DNA of 64,000 nucleotides from Butyrivibrio sp. (lineage in GTDB: Bacteria > Bacillota > Clostridia > Lachnospirales > Lachnospiraceae): contig JAMPEU010000015.1 in NCBI GenBank assembly GCA_023664865.1, positions 1-64,000 of the forward strand. The letters are read 5' to 3'. Within the stretch, counting starts at the first letter, position 1, and every line of letters starts with the position of its first letter. A program made the position numbers and the translations under genes. Below, in pieces: positions 8,272-16,797 of the stretch. The notes under the pieces are model-generated. The model was not told the DNA's origin. It worked only from the letters and a program-made list of their open reading frames with translations, and made no database searches.

Positions 8272-9369
8272 TCAGGTAAAATCAAACATCTTAATTACTT
8301 CTACAATATTGAAGAAATCTTCCTTAGCAAGCCCAAAACATTCAAGTACGTCAGGTGCGAACTGACCACATTCTCCATTCATTATCATTTCATATGCAAT
8401 GTTATTAGCATATGCGCTCTTATATACTCTCGGACTTACCAGCGCGTCGTAAACATCTGCAATGGCAACAACCTGTGTATAAATCGGTATTTCGTCTCCC
8501 GCCAAATGGTCCGGATATCCTTTCCCATCCCATCTCTCATGATGGTGGCGGCAGATGTTATAGCTGTAACGATAAAAATCGGTTTCTCTATTCTTAAAGC
8601 TCTTTTCCAATATTTCACTGCCGATAGTCGAGTGAGTCTTCATAATTTCAAATTCTTCCGGTGTAAGTCTTCCCGGCTTAAGCAGTATTGCGTCCGGTAT
8701 GCCTATCTTACCGATATCGTGAAGCGCTGACGCCTGACATATCAAATCCGCCTGTTCGGGGGTAATTCCGTACTTCGGGAAATACTTCATCAGGTATTTG
8801 AGCATGATTCTTGTAAAATACTTGATGCGTCTGGTATGCTCGCCTGACTCGGCGCTCCTTGCTTCAACTACGGAGCTGAGCATTTCAATCATAAACTCGT
8901 TATTGGAACGGATTTCCTTCTCCTGAGCCCTGATTTCCGCTTCCTGCTCTTTCAGGCGCTGCTCCATATTGTTTTTATTCTGGAACAGCTCAATAATATT
9001 TTTACTTCTCCGCTTTACAATATGTGGGTAAAACGGCTTATGTATAACATCCATAACTCCGTATGAATATGCCTGATCCTCACTGTCCAAGGCATCCTCG
9101 CTGGTAATTAAGATAACCGGGATGCTGTCTAAGAAGTTGTTCTCGTGCATATACTCGAGTACGCCGAACCCATCCATAATAGGCATTACTATGTCTAACA
9201 GCACCAAAGACAAATCGGGGTTCTCGCTTATAATATGCGTAGCGGTTTCTCCGTCTTCCGCCTCGAGGATATTGTATTTCGCATTCCTGAACATCTCTTT
9301 GAGTATGTCTCTGTTTACCTCTTCATCATCAACAATAAGTATCTTTAGTTTATCCGTATTCATACGCAT
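8272..9369 (-). CDS. Response regulator with HD-GYP cyclic-di-GMP phosphodiesterase domain
   Basis: The 365 residues carry a receiver (about 8-125; Asp14/Asp15, phospho-acceptor Asp59 in LVLLDIVMPIMDGFG, Lys in IHKPF), a charged coiled-coil linker (about 130-160) and an HD-GYP domain (about 160-350). Here the metal and substrate motifs are complete: the early EH (SGEHTRRI), HDIGKIGIPD, the middle His in MKTHSTIG, CRHHHERWDGKGYPD and the IADVYDAL segment. The expected activity is hydrolysis of c-di-GMP to pGpG or GMP, controlled by phosphorylation. Two in-frame ATGs (9369 and 9363) follow GGAGG; either could serve. A sigma-A type promoter lies about 65-90 bases upstream. It is the first gene of the chemotaxis cluster and contrasts with the degenerate copy at 5676-6734. 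Confidence 0.9.
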   Translation of the reverse strand: MRMNTDKLKILIVDDEEVNRDILKEMFRNAKYNILEAEDGETATHIISENPDLSLVLLDIVMPIMDGFGVLEYMHENNFLDSIPVILITSEDALDSEDQAYSYGVMDVIHKPFYPHIVKRRSKNIIELFQNKNNMEQRLKEQEAEIRAQEKEIRSNNEFMIEMLSSVVEARSAESGEHTRRIKYFTRIMLKYLMKYFPKYGITPEQADLICQASALHDIGKIGIPDAILLKPGRLTPEEFEIMKTHSTIGSEILEKSFKNRETDFYRYSYNICRHHHERWDGKGYPDHLAGDEIPIYTQVVAIADVYDALVSPRVYKSAYANNIAYEMIMNGECGQFAPDVLECFGLAKEDFFNIVEVIKMFDFT

Positions 9370-9431
9370 CTTCCTCCACTTACTTTATAGAAAAATCCGT
9401 GAATTTAACCTCCACTTTTTATTTCAATAAT

Positions 9432-9461
9432 AAAATACTACTAATCTATTATAATTGTCAA
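9432..9461 (-). promoter_or_regulatory. Sigma-A type promoter for the HD-GYP regulator and che operon
   Basis: On the minus strand TTGACA (9461-9456) is followed by an 18-base spacer and TATTTT (9437-9432). The predicted start would be near 9425, giving a 55-base leader before the ATG at 9369. Confidence 0.6.
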
Positions 9462-9483
9462 TAAAAATCATAAAAAATTCTTC

Positions 9484-9553
9484 AAAAAAAACCAGAAAAA
9501 TCGACAAAAACATATCTTTCAATATTAATGTCGCAAATTTTGTCTGGTTTTTT
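9484..9553 (-). terminator. Long-loop inverted repeat, possible terminator of the EAL gene
   Basis: AAAAAACCAGA (about 9486-9496) pairs with TCTGGTTTTTT (9543-9553) across a long AT-rich loop. On the minus strand it follows the stop of the gene ending at 9608 and is followed by T residues. The direct repeat GTCGCAAATT at 9530-9539 and 9562-9571 is of unknown meaning. The large loop makes termination uncertain. Confidence 0.4.
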
Positions 9554-9607
9554 AATAAAAAGTCGCAAATTAAGGCGCGCATATATAAATAAATGTTTAT
9601 TTATTTG

Positions 9608-11356
9608 TTAAGAAAGCCTATGTTTTTTCAAAAGTTCAAAAAATTCTTCTTCCGGCATGGGCTTAGCATAATAATATCCCTGTACCTGGTCACAGCCGAT
9701 GCCTTCTAAGAGTTCGGTCTGTTCCTTGGTCTCTACGCCTTCCGCCAAGAGTCCAAGGTCAAGCTTATTCACCATAGAGACTATCTGCTCTAAAATAAGC
9801 CTTCCTTTGCTCGATATCATCATATTCTCCATGAATTTCTTATCCAGTTTGATTACGTCAAACGGCGTCTCCAAAAGGATGTCCAATGAAGAATACCCGC
9901 TCCCGAAGTCGTCCATAAGCAGGGTATAGCCCTTTTCTTTAAGCTGCAGCGCCTTCTTGCTTATTTCCTGATTGCCCGCAGTCTCCGTAATCTCAAGTTC
10001 CAGCATTTTCTTAAGGATACCGTGCCTTGCTATCATCTCGTCAAGCACATGTATACATTCATTATCGCGCAGATGGATTCTGGATACGTTGACGGACACA
10101 GGACAGTCATTTATCCCCGCTTCACTGCATTTTTTTATAAACTTACACGCCTCTTCCCATATGTAATAATCCACTTTCTTGATAAATCCGTTCTCTTCTA
10201 TGATTGGAATAAACTGGTCGGGATATATCATGCCACGCTCCGGATTACGCCATCTGACAAGCGCCTCCGCACCGATGATTTCATTGCGCGCTATGCTGTA
10301 CTTAGGCTGCAGATACATCAAAAACTGCCTTTCGTTAATCGCAGCCTGCATATTCTCTTCAATGAACTTCCTGTTATAAAGAGTCTCTTTAAACTGTTCC
10401 TGATAGAAAAGAATGTTAGTCAGCACATTGTTCTTTGCCGCTTTCCTCGCCATGGACGCCCTGTCCTGCATCTGGCGCTGTTCCATAGTCTTATCTTCCA
10501 CCATGTATACGCCATAGACCATGTAAAGCCTTACGCCTTTATAGTTGTTAATCTTTTCATCCAGCCTATGTATAAGTTCGGTTATATCCTTTACGTCGTC
10601 ATACTCTGTCACTATCATGAACACATCGCTGCGCAGATTGACAAAATACTGGTCGCTGCTGCAGACTTCTCCCATAGTGTTCCTGATAAAATCCAATATC
10701 TCGTCGCCGAACCTTTCGCCGTATGAGTCATTGATAATCTTAAATTTCCTGATATCGAACTGGATAAACGCTATCTTCTCCTTATCGGAATGTAGAAGGG
10801 CGTTGACATTTTTCCTGAAACGGTTCTTCTTATTCGTCTGCTTAAGCAGTCTTTCCACATCTTCTCCTGCCGGAATGTCTTCAAGATTAAATGCGCTCTC
10901 TTTTACATCTTTAAGAATATCCGCCAGCATGTCTTCCAGTATATCAATGCTTATGTTAATCGCTTTCGGACACTTCTTTAGAATAAGCCCTTCTTTTCGT
11001 ATCACTGCGACTTCGTCAGGCTTGGAGATATCTTTGCCGAGAATATCGCGGCAATCGACTACCCCTTCCATCTTTTCGGTAAAACGCCTTATAAACTCTT
11101 CGGTCTTCTTATTCGCATAGACTTCCAGCTCCCTGTCCTGGGAATCATAAAAGCCTACCGCCATTCCAATTATCAGCAGCGAAGCCGTGATACATCCGCA
11201 GGTTCCGCCCTGCCTCATTCCGCCGCCGAAACAAGTGCTGACTTTAAACGCGGTCTTTAAATCCATCCCTAAGTCCTGCGCAAACGCCCCAAATAAAGCC
11301 TGTGAGCAGTGATACTGCTGGTTAAGCAGTTCTCCCGCTTTCTCCTTATGCGTCAT
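9608..11356 (-). CDS. Redox-motif (C_GCAxxG_C_C) + degenerate GGDEF + EAL phosphodiesterase fusion
   Basis: Three parts in 582 residues. Residues 1-135 match the C_GCAxxG_C_C putative redox-active family: Cys17 in YHCSQALFGAF, FGGGMRQGGTCGC with Cys53 and Cys55, Cys102 in VDCRDILG, and Cys129 in KKCPK. Residues about 180-320 are a GGDEF fold (DIRKFKIINDSYG) whose signature is replaced by RSDVF (242-246), so cyclase activity is not expected. Residues about 325-582 are an EAL domain with Glu364-Ala-Leu, LEITE, MDDFGSGYSSLD and LLAEGVET, consistent with active c-di-GMP hydrolysis to pGpG. Inference: a redox or metal signal sensed by the cysteines may control the phosphodiesterase. It follows a hybrid kinase gene by 21 bases. 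Confidence 0.88.
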   Translation of the reverse strand: MTHKEKAGELLNQQYHCSQALFGAFAQDLGMDLKTAFKVSTCFGGGMRQGGTCGCITASLLIIGMAVGFYDSQDRELEVYANKKTEEFIRRFTEKMEGVVDCRDILGKDISKPDEVAVIRKEGLILKKCPKAINISIDILEDMLADILKDVKESAFNLEDIPAGEDVERLLKQTNKKNRFRKNVNALLHSDKEKIAFIQFDIRKFKIINDSYGERFGDEILDFIRNTMGEVCSSDQYFVNLRSDVFMIVTEYDDVKDITELIHRLDEKINNYKGVRLYMVYGVYMVEDKTMEQRQMQDRASMARKAAKNNVLTNILFYQEQFKETLYNRKFIEENMQAAINERQFLMYLQPKYSIARNEIIGAEALVRWRNPERGMIYPDQFIPIIEENGFIKKVDYYIWEEACKFIKKCSEAGINDCPVSVNVSRIHLRDNECIHVLDEMIARHGILKKMLELEITETAGNQEISKKALQLKEKGYTLLMDDFGSGYSSLDILLETPFDVIKLDKKFMENMMISSKGRLILEQIVSMVNKLDLGLLAEGVETKEQTELLEGIGCDQVQGYYYAKPMPEEEFFELLKKHRLS

Positions 11357-11377
11357 AATAACCCCCGTTTCCGCTTT

Positions 11378-14107
11378 TCAGCACAATATGCTATCCAAAG
11401 TTTCAAAAAGATTGCCTATGTCAATCGGCTTGGCAATATGTCCGTTCATACCGCACTTTATCGCCTCCTGCTTATCTTCCTCAAAAGCATTCGCCGTCAT
11501 GGCGATAATCGGTATGGTTGAAAGTTCCTGGTCTTCAAGCTTGCGGATTTCCTTAGCTGCCTCGTAACCGTTCATAACCGGCATCTGTACATCCATAAGC
11601 ACAAGCTTATAGTAGCCCGGTTTCGATTTCTTAAGCATATCCACGGCAATCTGTCCGTTATCCGCAATCTCTACCTCAAATCCCGCATCCGAAAGAATAG
11701 CCGTAGCTACTTCCTGATTCAGTTCGACGTCTTCCGTAAGCAGAATACGCCCCGTGTGCCGCTTAGAGTTAGAAACGCTCTCTTTATCCGTCTGAACAGG
11801 CTGCTGCTTAAGCTCTTCGGAATACAGGCGCATCATCAGGCAGAGCGTGAACTCCGTTCCCTTGCCAAGTTCACTCTTAACGTCTATTGAGCCTGCCATC
11901 ATGTCTACGATATTTTTGGTAATCGCCATGCCGAGTCCCGTTCCCTGAACCCCGCTAAGCGTCGAATTTTTTTCCCTTTCAAACGGTTCGAAGATATGCT
12001 GTACAAATTCCTCGCTCATGCCTATTCCGTTATCCTTGATTAAGAACTCATAGTTGGCGTAACCTTCCGGCGCACCGCCCTTTTGTGTAACTTTCACGCT
12101 GACCGTGCCGCCGTTACGCGTATATTTTACGGAATTGCTTACCAAGTTTAAAAGCACCTGGTCGAGCCTTAATACGTCGCAATATATATTTATGTCTTTA
12201 ATATGCTCCGTGTCAATTTCAAGCTGCATATGTTTCGCGTTGATATCCGCCTGTAAAATACTGCGCAGCCCGTTCATAATATCAATCAGGTTGCACGGCT
12301 TTTCTTCCAGCTGCACCTTGCCGCTTTCAATACGGCTCATATCCAATACATTGTTAATCAGCCTGAGCAGATGGTTGCCCGACGTCATAATCTTGCCTAA
12401 ATATTCTTTAACCTGTTCCGTATTGTCTATGTGCGCAATGGCAAGGTTCGTAAATCCGACGATGGCGTTCATCGGAGTGCGGATGTCATGCGACATATTG
12501 GAAAGGAACGCGCTCTTAGCCTCGCTTGCCTTATTCGCCTGCAGAAGGGCGTTCTCAAGCAAATCCCTCTTCTCCATATCCTTGCGGATTTCATCATCAA
12601 CACACCTTACGCCTATAACAATACCCTGATTATCTTCCCATGTGCCGGCGCGTACCGCTTTCATCTGGTAATATAAAATCTTGCCATTTATGAACGCCCT
12701 ATAATATACATAGAACATCTTCTCATACGAAAGTTCTGCTTTCAGGTTTTCCAAAGACAGGGCGTGTGTCATAAGCGGCTTATCATCTTCGTACACAAAA
12801 TTATCTATATAGAGCCTCACGCTTTCCTCTATTGGCTTCTCGCCATCAAACATTGCCATATATTCCCTATCTACGGTTCCATCATTCTGTATTACCATGC
12901 CCTTGCTCGTATTCAAGTCTAAAAAGCATACGAATTTATAGTCTACGCTCAGCGCATAAACCAGTTCCATATTGCGCCGCTCGTTCAATTTCTGGTCGGT
13001 ACAGTCTAAGAGGAAACGCTGGTAAATAAGTTCCCCGTCTTCCATCATCAGCTTAATATCGGCTACAACATACACAATATCGCCGTTCTTATGGCGCACA
13101 CGGTAATTCACCCCGATGCTGTCGCCCTCTTTTTTAAGTGTCTGGATCTTCTCCCGAAGCTTCTTTTTATCCTTCTCTATAACTGACGGTGAAATCAACT
13201 TAAAGCCAGCCGCTATCAATTCATCTTTGGATTCATATCCTAAGATTTCAAGCGCCGCCCTGTTTATGCTTAAAATATTCCCATCAAGGGTATGACGTAT
13301 TACGCCGCAGTCTATATTGGTAAAAATCTTTTCCAAAGTCTGATTTTTCTTAAGTATTTCCTGCTGATATGTGCGCTCCTGCGTTACATCAACCGCCACG
13401 CCTGCCGTTCCCATTACGCTGCCGTCAATGTCATAAAGCGGGGATTTATAGGTTTCGAGAATCTTCATGCCGTCGTCAGCCTTAATAATCTCTTCCGATA
13501 TACAGGTATGTCTCTGGGTTATCGCTTCGTTATCCGAATCTGAGCAGTCCGGATCGCCCGGCTTGGCATTCCAGATATATGCGTGGTCGCGCCCTATTAC
13601 CTGTTTTTTCGTCTTTCCTACCATCTGACAGAAACTGTCGTTTACTACATTATGTAAACCATCTATATCCTTACACCAGACAAGATTCGGAGTGCTGCTC
13701 ATAAGAGTGTCCATATAATTCTTGCTCTGCCATAAGTCCTTGCTGACCTTATACGCCTGCTGCCATCTGCTAAAACGGAACCGCACTTCTTCGTCCGTCA
13801 TATCAGGCTGCCAGATATCCGTAATCTGAGATTCTTCCTTAAGGGCGCACACGCTCCCTGCGTCCGCGAACAGAATAAGCTCTGCATCCTCTTTTTTATC
13901 TGATACAAGCGCCTTAACCGTATCTTTTATATCTTCATCTTTTAAATAAGCCAAAATCACATCTGCACCGGCGGTCAGCTTTTTCTCAGGTATGTCGCTT
14001 TGTGTAAATTCATGGGTGAAATGTTCAAGCGGCTGCATTTTCTTAATGATTTCAAATGCGCTGCGCTGACTGCCGACTAGGTAGAACTGAATATGGCAAT
14101 GGTACAT
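11378..14107 (-). CDS. Hybrid sensor histidine kinase (receiver-like N-terminus, PAS repeats, HisKA, HATPase, REC)
   Basis: A soluble 909-residue kinase. The first about 115 residues look like a receiver-type fold without a recognisable phospho-Asp motif. They are followed by PAS domains at about 125-245 (YKSPLYDIDGSVMGTAGVAVD) and 255-375, and a PAS-like region at 385-505. HisKA carries His540 (SNMSHDIRTPMNAIVG). HATPase_c shows VLLNLVSNSVKYT, IKDNGIGMS and GTGLGMAIT. The C-terminal receiver (about 785-905) has LMDVQMPVMNGYEA and AKPID. It would relay phosphate internally and then to an unknown Hpt or regulator. The downstream gene, 21 bases away, is the EAL phosphodiesterase, so the pair may link a signal to c-di-GMP turnover. 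A consensus promoter precedes it. Confidence 0.88.
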   Translation of the reverse strand: MYHCHIQFYLVGSQRSAFEIIKKMQPLEHFTHEFTQSDIPEKKLTAGADVILAYLKDEDIKDTVKALVSDKKEDAELILFADAGSVCALKEESQITDIWQPDMTDEEVRFRFSRWQQAYKVSKDLWQSKNYMDTLMSSTPNLVWCKDIDGLHNVVNDSFCQMVGKTKKQVIGRDHAYIWNAKPGDPDCSDSDNEAITQRHTCISEEIIKADDGMKILETYKSPLYDIDGSVMGTAGVAVDVTQERTYQQEILKKNQTLEKIFTNIDCGVIRHTLDGNILSINRAALEILGYESKDELIAAGFKLISPSVIEKDKKKLREKIQTLKKEGDSIGVNYRVRHKNGDIVYVVADIKLMMEDGELIYQRFLLDCTDQKLNERRNMELVYALSVDYKFVCFLDLNTSKGMVIQNDGTVDREYMAMFDGEKPIEESVRLYIDNFVYEDDKPLMTHALSLENLKAELSYEKMFYVYYRAFINGKILYYQMKAVRAGTWEDNQGIVIGVRCVDDEIRKDMEKRDLLENALLQANKASEAKSAFLSNMSHDIRTPMNAIVGFTNLAIAHIDNTEQVKEYLGKIMTSGNHLLRLINNVLDMSRIESGKVQLEEKPCNLIDIMNGLRSILQADINAKHMQLEIDTEHIKDINIYCDVLRLDQVLLNLVSNSVKYTRNGGTVSVKVTQKGGAPEGYANYEFLIKDNGIGMSEEFVQHIFEPFEREKNSTLSGVQGTGLGMAITKNIVDMMAGSIDVKSELGKGTEFTLCLMMRLYSEELKQQPVQTDKESVSNSKRHTGRILLTEDVELNQEVATAILSDAGFEVEIADNGQIAVDMLKKSKPGYYKLVLMDVQMPVMNGYEAAKEIRKLEDQELSTIPIIAMTANAFEEDKQEAIKCGMNGHIAKPIDIGNLFETLDSILC

Positions 14108-14157
14108 AAGTTATCCTCCCTGTACTTTTTAGTTTCCGATATGCTATACTTATATTA

Positions 14158-14187
14158 ATTTTAACAGTTTATCATACACTATGTCAA
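14158..14187 (-). promoter_or_regulatory. Sigma-A type promoter for the hybrid kinase-EAL operon
   Basis: On the minus strand a perfect TTGACA (14187-14182), 18-base spacer, TAAAAT (14163-14158), about 50 bases before the ATG at 14107. Confidence 0.65.
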
Positions 14188-14246
14188 CATTTGGTTTAAT
14201 ATTGAATGGGATTTGAGGGGTGGGATTTTGGGTTCGGTTTGTTGGC

Positions 14247-14380
14247 GGCATGGACGCATATGTTATCTTTGCAGCACGCTCTCGCTCCGTGGAAAATCGC
14301 AGCGGTACTAAGCTCGAAAATACCTCGCTAAGTACCGGCGTTTTCCAAGGGCTGCGGCAGAGAACATATGCGTCCATGCC
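14247..14380. repeat. Nested palindromic element in a gene-free stretch
   Basis: The interval 14108-14472 holds no convincing gene. Its centre is a large inverted repeat: GGCATGGACGCATATGTT (14247-14264) pairs perfectly with AACATATGCGTCCATGCC (14363-14380). Inside are further paired arms: GCAGC/GCTGC (14271-14275, 14351-14355), GGAAAATCGC/GCGTTTTCC (14291-14300, 14338-14346, one bulge) and CGGTACT/AGTACCG (14303-14309, 14331-14337). The whole can fold as one long branched or rod-like hairpin of about 134 bases. The outer arm and its left flank recur in a shorter palindrome at 32318-32377. An 84-codon open frame across it is a by-product of the repeat. Confidence 0.8.
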
Positions 14381-14472
14381 GTGCAAAGGTTGTGAATAGT
14401 ACATCCAAATTACCTCTTTTTCTCATAGAATAGTAAAAGCCCTGCTTTCGCAGAGCTTTCCTGACGTTTCCT

Positions 14473-15066
14473 TTAATTCAATTTTCCATTTTCCATATTA
14501 TCACAAGCTGTCAATATCCGAATATCTTCAAATTGCCAGTCAGCACATTCATCAAAATAAACCTTATCTTTGCGCTTCTTAAATATTCGGAATGGTTTAC
14601 TGCCTGAATTGTCGTATATATGGCACACATCACAGATTTTAACCAAATCTTTTATCAACTCAAGTGCCCTGTCATATCTCTTAATAATTTTATCCTCTGG
14701 CACATCATGCCCGCCTGACTCTACTCTTGATTTAACTCGCCAAACATTAATCATTGGATCAGCAGTCAACACATAATAACATCGTATAAAATACCCCTTC
14801 TCTTTTGCCTTTTTTAATAAATTTAAATTTCTCTCTGTTGACAAAACTGTTTCAAAACAGAACTCATTCATATGCTCTATATGCTCTTCCCGTTGATTTT
14901 CTGCTAATTGCGCAGCTTCCAAGTCAGAGCATTTAAGATTTTTCTTGATTTCATCAGCATTAATATAATCCATCGGTGGTTTTAGTAATTCAGTAATGGT
15001 ACTTTTACCTGAGCCATTGGGACCGGCAAAAATAACAATTTCAGGCTTTTTTAACAACCCGCTCAC
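14473..15066 (-). CDS. Zeta-toxin-like P-loop kinase (putative toxin)
   Basis: The 197-residue protein has a Walker A motif FAGPNGSGKST (residues 13-23), the acidic INADEI segment, FCFETVLST, and the Arg-rich lid KSRVESGGHDVPEDKIIKRYDRAL. These are features of zeta-type kinases (COG4185), which phosphorylate UDP-N-acetylglucosamine or related nucleotide substrates and are held inactive by a small partner. Its start overlaps the 3' end of a small upstream gene by 26 bases, the usual antitoxin-toxin arrangement with translational coupling. Toxicity is inferred from family and context; some members of this ATPase group have no known toxin role. The gene is more AT-rich than the flanking signalling operons. 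Confidence 0.8.
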   Translation of the reverse strand: MSGLLKKPEIVIFAGPNGSGKSTITELLKPPMDYINADEIKKNLKCSDLEAAQLAENQREEHIEHMNEFCFETVLSTERNLNLLKKAKEKGYFIRCYYVLTADPMINVWRVKSRVESGGHDVPEDKIIKRYDRALELIKDLVKICDVCHIYDNSGSKPFRIFKKRKDKVYFDECADWQFEDIRILTACDNMENGKLN

Positions 15067-15271
15067 TATAGCGCTCCTTCCGCATTCTCTTTCCTACTTC
15101 TACCCTAGAACCATCGCTGTTCTGCTGATATATAACCTGTTTTTCACTATCATATATAAACACCGGAACGTCCATTGCCTTCTTTTTCTCCAACTCAATC
15201 CTTATCGCTTCATTCACACGTTTAACAACTAACTCATCGGAAATGTAATCTTCTCGCTTCATACCCTTCAT
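15041..15271 (-). CDS. Small partner of the zeta-like kinase (putative antitoxin)
   Basis: A 76-residue charged protein from the ATG at 15271. A longer open frame begins at 15358, but a GGAAGG site lies just before the 15271 ATG, and the extra N-terminal residues look like translated leader. An ATG at 15262 is also possible. The sequence is helical and basic/acidic (DELVVKRVNEAIRIELEKKK), followed by a strand-like VPVFIYDSEKQVIYQ and a basic tail. I see no recognisable DNA-binding motif. It overlaps the kinase start by 26 bases. Assignment as antitoxin rests on position, size and co-translation, not on a recognised family signature. Confidence 0.65.
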   Translation of the reverse strand: MKGMKREDYISDELVVKRVNEAIRIELEKKKAMDVPVFIYDSEKQVIYQQNSDGSRVEVGKRMRKERYSERVVKKA

Positions 15272-15383
15272 TACCTTCCTTCTTAATTCTGAATTAATAC
15301 GAAATAATATACTTATATTATACATCGTGTGATGTCTTTTGAAAACTGAAATTTCCATAAAAAAAGTCTAACCAAAAATTCAA

Positions 15384-15412
15384 TGGACTTGCGAGAGTAT
15401 TTGTGTTAAGAT
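15384..15412 (+). promoter_or_regulatory. Promoter-like box upstream of the methyltransferase gene
   Basis: TGGACT (15384-15389), 17-base spacer beginning TGCGAG, TAAGAT (15407-15412). The surrounding AATGGACTTGCGAG starts exactly 79 bases before the ATG at 15461, the same spacing as a near-identical box before the gene at 17566. Confidence 0.6.
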
Positions 15413-15460
15413 AACAATATTTAACAATTTAATGAATAGACAATTTGAGGTAGGAAAAGT

Positions 15461-16078
15461 ATGAGCGATAATTTAGTTCCGTTTTGGGAAAAATCATATC
15501 AGGAATATGATACTATTACATTTTCCAACAAGCCTAATTCAACTATTACTGAATTTGAGCACTTAATCAACAATCCGGCAAAGATATTAGATGTAGGTTG
15601 CGGCGAAGGTCAAAATGCCATATATTTAGCTAGACAGGGACATCATGTTGATGCGTTTGATTTGTCTGAACATGGAATTGCAAAGTTAAAACATATTTGT
15701 GAATTATCCAATGTACAAGTAAACTCATTTGTAGCAGATTTAACTACATATAAATTTGTACAGTATTATGACATGATTACTTGTTTTGGAACATTGCATT
15801 TTGTAGCAAAGAATGAGTGGAAAAAATTTGTAAATAGCGCAAAAGAACATACAAATATAGGCGGTATTCATATAATACAAATATTTACAGATACTGTACC
15901 GGCATCTGAGGATATTGCACCATTTGCAATTGGTCTGTCAAAAGATGGAGAGCTTAAAGAGTTGTATGCTGATTGGGAAATATTGCAGTTTAAATCATAT
16001 GTGTTTGAAGATGAACATCCAAATGTGCCGAAACATTTGCACGCATCAAACAAAATTGTTGCTAGGAAAGTAAAATAA
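15461..16078 (+). CDS. Class I SAM-dependent methyltransferase (TehB-like)
   Basis: The 205-residue protein has a Rossmann SAM-binding core: motif I ILDVGCGEGQNAIYLARQG (about residues 43-61), the acidic strand-2 end VDAFDLSE, FVADLTTY, and MITCFGTLHFV. The overall pattern resembles TehB and related small-molecule methyltransferases that detoxify tellurite, thiol compounds or other xenobiotics; the substrate cannot be predicted. A GAGGTAGG ribosome site precedes the ATG. It is the first of four plus-strand genes in a locally AT-rich stretch that differs from the minus-strand operons around it, which suggests an accessory, possibly acquired, block. A GNAT gene follows 27 bases downstream and is probably co-transcribed. 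Confidence 0.85.
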   Translation: MSDNLVPFWEKSYQEYDTITFSNKPNSTITEFEHLINNPAKILDVGCGEGQNAIYLARQGHHVDAFDLSEHGIAKLKHICELSNVQVNSFVADLTTYKFVQYYDMITCFGTLHFVAKNEWKKFVNSAKEHTNIGGIHIIQIFTDTVPASEDIAPFAIGLSKDGELKELYADWEILQFKSYVFEDEHPNVPKHLHASNKIVARKVK

Positions 16079-16105
16079 TTATCAAAGAAAGATGTAGGTA
16101 GGGTA

Positions 16106-16717
16106 ATGGATATTTCAATCAGAACCGAACTGGAAAAGGATCATCGAAGAGTTGAAGACGTAACAAGGGCTGCATTTTCATATCCTGAAAGAATTGAACG
16201 GGGTGGTATTGGATGCCCATATGAACACTGGATGGTTCATGAGTTGCGGACACGTGATGGTATTCCCGAATTAAGTCTGGTTGCGGAAGTTGATAATATT
16301 GTCGTTGGACATATTATCTGCAGCAAAGCAGAAGTGAGGACTTCCGATAGCATTATCCCAGTTTTGGATTTTGGACCGCTTAGTGTACTGCCTGAGTATC
16401 AGCAAAAAGGTGTTGGAAAAGCACTCATCAAGAGCATGATATGTAAAGCGACTGAATTGGGATTTGGGGCAATTTTGTTTTTTGGAAGACCTGAGTATTA
16501 TCCACAATTTGGGTTCAAAGAGGCTTCTACATGGCTGATTACCGATTCGGATGGGTATAATTATCCGGCATTTATGGGAATGGAACTTATTTCCGGTTAT
16601 CTATCATGTGCAAAGGGTGGGAAATATTATGAATCGGACATTTATGATGATAACCTAAATCGTAATAAAGTGAAAAATTTTGATAACTTACATTATGCTT
16701 CTCATTTGAAAATTTAG
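16106..16717 (+). CDS. GNAT-family N-acetyltransferase
   Basis: The 203 residues show a GNAT fold: an N-terminal RTELEKDHRRVEDVTRAAF strand-helix, core strands VGHIICSKAEV and VLDFGPLSVLPEYQ, and the acetyl-CoA pyrophosphate loop QQKGVGKALIKSM, followed by FFGRPEYYPQFGF, typical of the YhbS-like subgroup. That subgroup acetylates small molecules or protein N-termini, but the substrate is unknown. The ATG is preceded by GTAGGTAGGG. It lies 27 bases after the methyltransferase gene in the same direction and probably shares its promoter. Confidence in the family is high; function beyond acetyl transfer is not predictable. Confidence 0.88.
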   Translation: MDISIRTELEKDHRRVEDVTRAAFSYPERIERGGIGCPYEHWMVHELRTRDGIPELSLVAEVDNIVVGHIICSKAEVRTSDSIIPVLDFGPLSVLPEYQQKGVGKALIKSMICKATELGFGAILFFGRPEYYPQFGFKEASTWLITDSDGYNYPAFMGMELISGYLSCAKGGKYYESDIYDDNLNRNKVKNFDNLHYASHLKI

Positions 16718-16797
16718 TAGAAGTATGAGTGTGGTTATGGTATTATTAGAAAAATACACATTGGGACTGCCAAAAATAAAATCACGGGGGAAAGAGT

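Noticed and set aside
10022-10726. A 234-codon plus-strand open frame opposite the EAL gene
   Set aside because: It is antisense to a well-supported gene with clear catalytic motifs, and its composition is His/Tyr-rich shadow sequence.
14150-14404. An 84-codon open frame on the minus strand
   Set aside because: It runs through the nested palindrome, has no ribosome site and no protein-like pattern; it is a by-product of the repeat.
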